Shown here piece after piece: positions 56,100 through 60,073 of a stretch of DNA of 60,073 nucleotides. A program made the position numbers and the translations under genes. This DNA comes from Burkholderiales bacterium. Lineage in GTDB: Bacteria > Pseudomonadota > Gammaproteobacteria > Burkholderiales > Burkholderiaceae_C. Below the pieces are notes generated by a model. It was not told where the DNA came from, did no database searches, and was given only the letters and a program-made list of their open reading frames with translations. Within the stretch, counting starts at the first letter, position 1; each line of letters opens with the position of its first letter. The DNA lies in the NCBI GenBank assembly GCA_016185015.1, contig JACPOI010000056.1, positions 1-60,073 on the forward strand, given 5' to 3'.

Positions 56100-56466
56100 A
56101 CTCCTGCACCCTCTTGATCAAGCGCTGCGATGCGCGCTCTTGGTGGCTGCGCTTGTGCTGGGCGCTGCTGGGCTTGCGAGTCCAGCCCAAGCTGTGGGCT
56201 CGATCATGAAAATCGTGCCGGAGATGGCCCAATCTGGCGCGCAGGAAAATCCGATGTCCGGTGCAATGAACGGTGTGCCTTGTATGAGCTGCTACATGGC
56301 TCCAGCACCGACCACGCATGGGTTCACTGGTGAGCAAGAGGAGCCCAAACAGGCGGTATGGCAGCTGCTGGCGCAGTCTTCTGCGTTAGCGAAAAACCTC
56401 CTGGATCTGCCAAAGCGAGAAGGGAGACTTCCTTTGCGCGTCACGTACTGTTGCTGGCGCAAGTAG
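56044..56466 (+). CDS. Small secreted Met/Cys protein overlapping cusA end
   Basis: A 140-residue protein starting with GTG inside the 3' end of cusA; GGAG lies 5 bp upstream. A hydrophobic leader (residues ~28-50, ending SPAQA) is followed by a Met-rich stretch with CMSCYM and a C-terminal CCW. No family recognised. Metal binding in the periplasm is inferred from composition and location between cusA and cusF. A later GTG at 56086 is an alternative start. Confidence 0.55.
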   Translation: MSAIPDSGSFGESIVKRPELLHPLDQALRCALLVAALVLGAAGLASPAQAVGSIMKIVPEMAQSGAQENPMSGAMNGVPCMSCYMAPAPTTHGFTGEQEEPKQAVWQLLAQSSALAKNLLDLPKREGRLPLRVTYCCWRK

Positions 56467-56529
56467 CCAGCAGCCATGCGTCCCGCTCAACGACACATCC
56501 AGTTTTTTTCTTAGCCCAAGGAGGTCATC

Positions 56530-56745
56530 ATGAAATACGTACTCATCGCCCTTGTTAGCGCCGCGACTTTTGGCTTCAGTTTGCCTGCCAGTGCTGCCCC
56601 AGACCAGGTCAAGGTCTGTCCGCCCAAAAAACTCGTCTTGCAACTTGACCATGGCCCGCGCGCGCAGACGACGCCATATTTGAACCAACTGCGCAAAGAG
56701 CGTTATGAGGCCGAGGTCAAGGCCTGCAAAGATGCCGCCAAATAA
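56530..56745 (+). CDS. Small periplasmic protein of the cus cluster
   Basis: A 71-residue protein with a signal peptide (1-~22, ending PASA) and a strong AAGGAGG Shine-Dalgarno. The mature ~49 residues contain two Cys (VKVCPPKK and VKACKD) and are rich in Lys. No family recognised. It is placed between the Met/Cys protein and cusF and is probably co-transcribed. Confidence 0.6.
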   Translation: MKYVLIALVSAATFGFSLPASAAPDQVKVCPPKKLVLQLDHGPRAQTTPYLNQLRKERYEAEVKACKDAAK

Positions 56746-56881
56746 GCCAGTACCCCGTTATTTCTGAGAATGGTATTGGTCACTCACCTCCGCCCTGGAC
56801 TGCACGAAGACGCAGCCCATGGCGGACTTACCTCACCGGATAGCCGGTTTTATCATTTCACCCTTGAACCAGGAGTTTTTC

Positions 56882-57226
56882 ATGAAGAAAATTGCAATCG
56901 CTTCTCTCGTTTTTGTCGCTGCATCCGTCGTGTTCGCTCAGTCGAAAATGGACGAGATGAAGGGCATGGGCATGGACATGGCCAAGAAGCCCGCTGCCGG
57001 CGCTCAAACCACGCATGAAGCCAATGGCACGATCAAGAAGATCGATGCCCAGAAGGGCTGGGTGACGATTGCCCATGGACCGGTTAACAGCCTGAGCTGG
57101 CCGCCCATGACCATGAGCTTCAAGATCAAAGACAAGAGCCTCCTTGCCAAGCTGGCATTGGACAAGAAGGTTGACTTTGGATTCGTCAAAGAAGGCGACG
57201 ACTACGTCATGACAACAGTGAAATAG
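56882..57226 (+). CDS. cusF: Periplasmic copper/silver chaperone CusF
   Basis: A 114-residue protein: signal peptide (1-~19, ending VVFAQ), a Met-rich linker (MDEMKGMGMDM) and a CusF OB-fold with the metal site HGPVNSLSWPPMTM (His, the cation-pi Trp, and the M-x-M pair). It passes Cu(I)/Ag(I) to CusB/CusA. AGGAG lies 6 bp before the ATG; the longer upstream frame lacks a start signal. Confidence 0.92.
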   Translation: MKKIAIASLVFVAASVVFAQSKMDEMKGMGMDMAKKPAAGAQTTHEANGTIKKIDAQKGWVTIAHGPVNSLSWPPMTMSFKIKDKSLLAKLALDKKVDFGFVKEGDDYVMTTVK

Positions 57227-57363
57227 ATCCCGGACGGTCGTGCGCCAACTCTTCAGGACTTGGCGATATCCCTGGCCTTGGGTTGCGGCATCAGCTTGTC
57301 CACACCCGCCGCTGGCAAGTTCACCAGCAAGTCCAGGCGTCTACATGCGGTTGATGCGGCGCC

Positions 57364-57489
57364 ATGAGGCAGGTCATCCTGGATTCGACCCTGACATGCT
57401 CGAACTGCGGCCACGAAAAGACAGGCCGGATGTGTCGCGACATCCTCGCCTATTGGGCAGATGGATCATCGGGTCTCGGGATGAAATGA
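57364..57489 (+). pseudogene. Truncated GDCCVxC-type metal-island protein
   Basis: A 41-residue frame starting MRQVILDSTLTCSNCGHEKT, which matches the first third of the small GDCCVxC-domain proteins common in mercury and heavy-metal islands. The conserved middle (PTDAC..FYEC) and GDCCVFCS end are missing and replaced by unrelated sequence to the stop. A remnant. Confidence 0.6.
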
Positions 57490-57615
57490 CATTGGGCGAC
57501 CATGATGTCAACCAACCTCACACGCAACCCGAGCGGACGCGTGTGGGTTTGTACTTGTCAGCAACGGAAAGCGCACCGACAATGGCCCGGTCATCCACCC
57601 TCATGGGAGAACGTC

Positions 57616-58092
57616 ATGCAAGGCGACGCCAAAGTCATTGAACACCTTCAGGCGCAGCTCAAAAACGAGCTGACGGCCATCAACCAGTACTTCCTGCACT
57701 ACCGGATGTACAAACACTGGGGCCTGGACAAGCTGGCCAAGAAGGAATTCGAGGAGTCCATCGGCGAAATGAAGCATGCCGACAAGCTGATGGACCGCAT
57801 CTTCATGCTGGAGGGCCTGCCCAACCTGCAGGACCTGAGCAAGTTGCTGGTCGGCGAGGACGTGCCCGAGATCCTGAACTGCGACCTCAAGAGCGAGCAA
57901 GGCGCGCAGTCCACGATCAAGGAAGGAATCGCCCACTGCGAGACCGTGCGCGACTATGTCTCGCGCGACCTGCTGCAGGAAATCCTCGACGACACCGAAG
58001 AACACATCGACTTTCTGGAAACCCAGATTGAACTGGTCGGCAAGGTTGGCATTCAGAACTACCTGCAAAGCCAGATGGGCGAGGTTAGCTGA
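57616..58092 (+). CDS. bfr: Bacterioferritin
   Basis: A 158-residue four-helix iron-storage protein. It has NELTAINQYFLHYRMY with Glu18, EMKHADKLMDRIF with Glu51, haem-ligand Met52 and His54, Glu94, and TEEHIDFLETQ with His130. Residue 127 is Thr where E. coli Bfr has a ferroxidase Glu, although Glu128 and Glu129 are present. GGGAGA lies before the ATG. It is an island copy next to an iron-receptor pseudogene. Confidence 0.92.
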   Translation: MQGDAKVIEHLQAQLKNELTAINQYFLHYRMYKHWGLDKLAKKEFEESIGEMKHADKLMDRIFMLEGLPNLQDLSKLLVGEDVPEILNCDLKSEQGAQSTIKEGIAHCETVRDYVSRDLLQEILDDTEEHIDFLETQIELVGKVGIQNYLQSQMGEVS

Positions 58093-58496
58093 GCGCCTGT
58101 TTCCATTCTCGAAAAGCCCGCTTCGGCCGAGGGTGATCTTGATTGATGGGCGTTGACAAGGTTATGGGTCGGGGTTCCAGCACACAGGGCTCTTTTCGTT
58201 TGCCTGCTGTTGGCAGCGCTGGCTTGGGCCCTCTTCACGTGATCCACCCAGCCGGTTTCGCCGTGGGCAAGCTCTGCGGGCATAGTTGCAGGCCGTCCTC
58301 TCACAAAGCAATTGACCCAGTTGCCCCCGCAGCTCCCCGCATTGCCTTTGCGTTCGCCAATGCAAAACGATGTGGCGTGGTCAGCCGTGATTTTTTGATT
58401 AAGCCGTCAAGCCTGATCGGCAAACATGCGCCATGCGTGCGCCAACTCTTCTTGAATTGAGCGCCCTTCGCAAAAAAGGATATGCTATTATTGAGT
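58093..58496. other. Spacer between bfr and TonB-receptor remnant
   Basis: No gene recognised in ~400 bp. It contains CGTGCGCCAACTCTTC (58436-58451), an exact copy of 57239-57254 on the other side of bfr, suggesting rearranged or duplicated island DNA. Confidence 0.4.
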
Positions 58497-58518
58497 AATA
58501 CGAATCATTCCTATTTGT
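58497..58518 (+). promoter_or_regulatory. Fur-box-like sequence before TonB receptor remnant
   Basis: AATACGAATCATTCCTATTTGT resembles the GAATCATT-type Fur boxes common upstream of TonB-dependent siderophore receptors. It lies ~85 bp before the receptor start. Confidence 0.55.
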
Positions 58519-58603
58519 AATCGTAGATGCGCCATGCGTTTGTCCGGAGGGGCAGACCTCATGGGTGGCAGAAATCTTTCAAAAAACCAATACCTGGAGA
58601 AAA

Positions 58604-59961
58604 ATGCGTAACTTTGCCCGCCGTCCCGTACTAGTCGCCATCCACTTGATACGGCATCCCGATGACGCTCGCGCCCTACGGCCAAACCGGCGCCTCGCTG
58701 TTTCCTCTCACGCTCCAGGCTGTCGAGGCGGTGGACGTGGCGCGCGGCGGCGTTGCCGTGCACTATGGCCCGAACAACGTCGGTGGGGTGATCAACTTTG
58801 TGACCAAGCGCATTCCGGTGAAGCCGTCGTTCACGCTCAAGGAGACGCTGTCCATTGCCAAAAACGGCCAGATACTGAGTGACAGCTACGCGCGGGCGGG
58901 CGGCTTCGTCAGCGACCGTCTTGGGCTGCAAGTGCAGGCGAATGTGATCGACGGGCAGGGCGAACGTGCGCATTCCAACGCCTCGGTTCGCAACCTGATG
59001 CTCGACGCCGACTGGTTTCCGAGCGATGCGACAGAGATCAAGGCAGGACTGCAGCAGTACACGACCCGTAACGAACTGCCCGGCGCACTGACCCCGCGAG
59101 CCTATGCCCAGGATCGCACGCAATCGACTCGACCGCAGGATCGTTTCGATGGTGACACCACACGCGCCTACGTGACTTACAAGCATCAATTCGACAATGG
59201 CGCCGAACTCAGCTGGAACAATTTCGGCCACCGCAGCGAACGCACTTTCGCCTTCGGCAATGCGAGCAACGCCGACACTGCATCCACCCAGCGTCAATCG
59301 TCACCGCGGGAATACTGGGTGTACGGCACCGAGCCAAGCTTGAGCTTTGATGTAGCTGGGCCGGTCAAGCAAAAAATCATGCTGGGCATGCGCTACATGC
59401 GCGAGGAAGTAGATTACAAGGTTGACAGCACCACCCTGGTCAGCGGCGCCTACTCCGTCACCCGCGACTGGCGCTTCGAAAACGACGCTTACGCGACCTA
59501 CGTCAGCGACACCTTTTCGTTGCTGAACGGCAAGCTGAAGATCACCCCGGGTGTGCGTCACGAGGACGTCAGGCTTTTCTACCGCAACAACGCGACTGGC
59601 GCGCAGACGCGCAATACGACCAAGGACTGGCTGCCGGGCCTGGATGTGGGCTATCAGGCGAGCAATGATGTGTTTTTGTTTGCCAATGCTCACCGGTCCC
59701 TGCGACCTGTCCAGTTCACCCAAATCACCTTCGGTGGCGACCTGGCGGCAGAGCGCGCGAAAAACCTTGAAGCCGGCGCACGCTGGGCCGTGACGCCCGA
59801 GCTGGATCTGGCGCTGACGGGGTTTCGCTTCCAGTTCGACAACAAACTGGAATTTGTCAACTCCACCGTCGGATTCCGCAACCTCGGACAGGCGCGTCAC
59901 CAGGGTGCGGAACTTGAGATGAAGTGGCGACCCTGGGCTGCTGCCGGTTTCAAAGACACTT
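58604..59961 (+). pseudogene. FecA-like TonB-dependent receptor, deleted inside and cut by IS3-type element
   Basis: The start codon at 58604 (GGAGA upstream) begins a signal peptide (MRNFARRPVLVAIH). At ~58648 the frame breaks and resumes as YGIPMTLAPYGQTGASLFPL, a late plug-domain motif, followed by VARGGVAVHYGPNNVGGVINFVTK and a good barrel. The rest of the signal peptide, TonB box and early plug are deleted. At ~59962 the barrel is interrupted by an insertion sequence. Ferric citrate or a similar chelate is the likely former substrate. Not functional. Confidence 0.87.
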
Positions 59962-60073
59962 TGTTAAGGTGGTCGATGAAACCGGAGGTGGTGTATGGAA
60001 ACGAGAAGGAAATTCAGCCGCGAGTTCAAGCTTGAGGCGGTGAGGCTGGTCAAGGAGCGAGGGGTGTCGGTGT
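59962..60073 (+). mobile_element. Left part of IS3-family insertion sequence
   Basis: The receptor frame loses similarity at about TGTTAAGGTGG (59962), which I take as the IS end; the element runs out of the window. Its first gene starts 33 bp inside. Confidence 0.7.
59995..60073 (+). CDS. IS3-family transposase OrfA (partial, N-terminus)
   Basis: ATG at 59995 preceded by GGAGG at 6 bp. The visible 26 residues (METRRKFSREFKLEAVRLVK, then ERGVSV) are the standard beginning of the IS3-family OrfA helix-turn-helix protein. It is cut by the window end. Confidence 0.87.
   Translation, partial: METRRKFSREFKLEAVRLVKERGVSV

Overview
The window reads as a GC-rich betaproteobacterial chromosome segment, most likely from the Burkholderiales (Comamonadaceae-like). 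The reasons are a tripartite tricarboxylate (Tct/Bug-type) transporter, a zapB-like/zapA/6S RNA block, a cobalamin riboswitch with B12 uptake genes, and a metal-resistance island of the Cupriavidus type. The first ~36.7 kb looks like resident chromosome. The last ~23 kb looks acquired: it starts where a Tn3-family element cuts a Bug-type gene, and the missing 3' half of that gene does not reappear before the window ends.

Positions 215-14118 hold general functions: a two-subunit molybdenum hydroxylase with its XdhC maturation factor and a divergent AraC regulator, a Bcr/CflA-type MFS exporter, an HDOD protein, a hemolysin III-like membrane protein, an ABC exporter operon (ATPase, FtsX-like permease, HlyD-type adaptor, small lipoprotein), and an HD-GYP phosphodiesterase.

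Positions 14202-26068 look like a coherent oxalate/C1 region: two formyl-CoA:oxalate CoA-transferases (frc), oxalyl-CoA decarboxylase (oxc), a divergent Crp/Fnr-type regulator, a TctCBA transporter whose operon ends with a cytidylate-kinase-like/BON fusion protein, a free-standing formyltransferase resembling the hydrolase domain of 10-formyl-THF dehydrogenase, and a TSUP permease. A perfect ATTGACC-AC-GGTCAAT palindrome is centred exactly 41.5 bp upstream of the start predicted from a TATCAT -10 box for oxc. A related TTGACC-GC-AATCAA box lies upstream of the transporter operon. The regulator carries the Fnr-type E-x-x-S-R recognition helix expected for TTGA half-sites. I infer one regulon coupling oxalate decarboxylation with import through a Tct system.

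Positions 26102-34675 hold 6S RNA, zapA, a zapB-like gene and a riboswitch-controlled B12 cluster: btuB, a leaderless binding-protein paralogue, btuF, btuC, btuD, cobO and cobQ. A leaderless family-3 binding protein and a LysR regulator with a large divergent dyad follow.

From 36707 onward lie a Tn3-type transposase with a tyrosine recombinase, a lead-resistance-like cluster (pbrT-like FTR1/cytochrome c protein, an unexpected nadE, pbrR, pbrA with four HMA domains, pbrB, pbrC/lspA), a copper/silver RND efflux cluster (cusD-like, cusC, broken cusB, cusA, small periplasmic proteins, cusF), bacterioferritin, and a TonB receptor damaged by an internal deletion and an IS3-family insertion. The island holds several broken genes beside intact ones, which suggests recent rearrangement.
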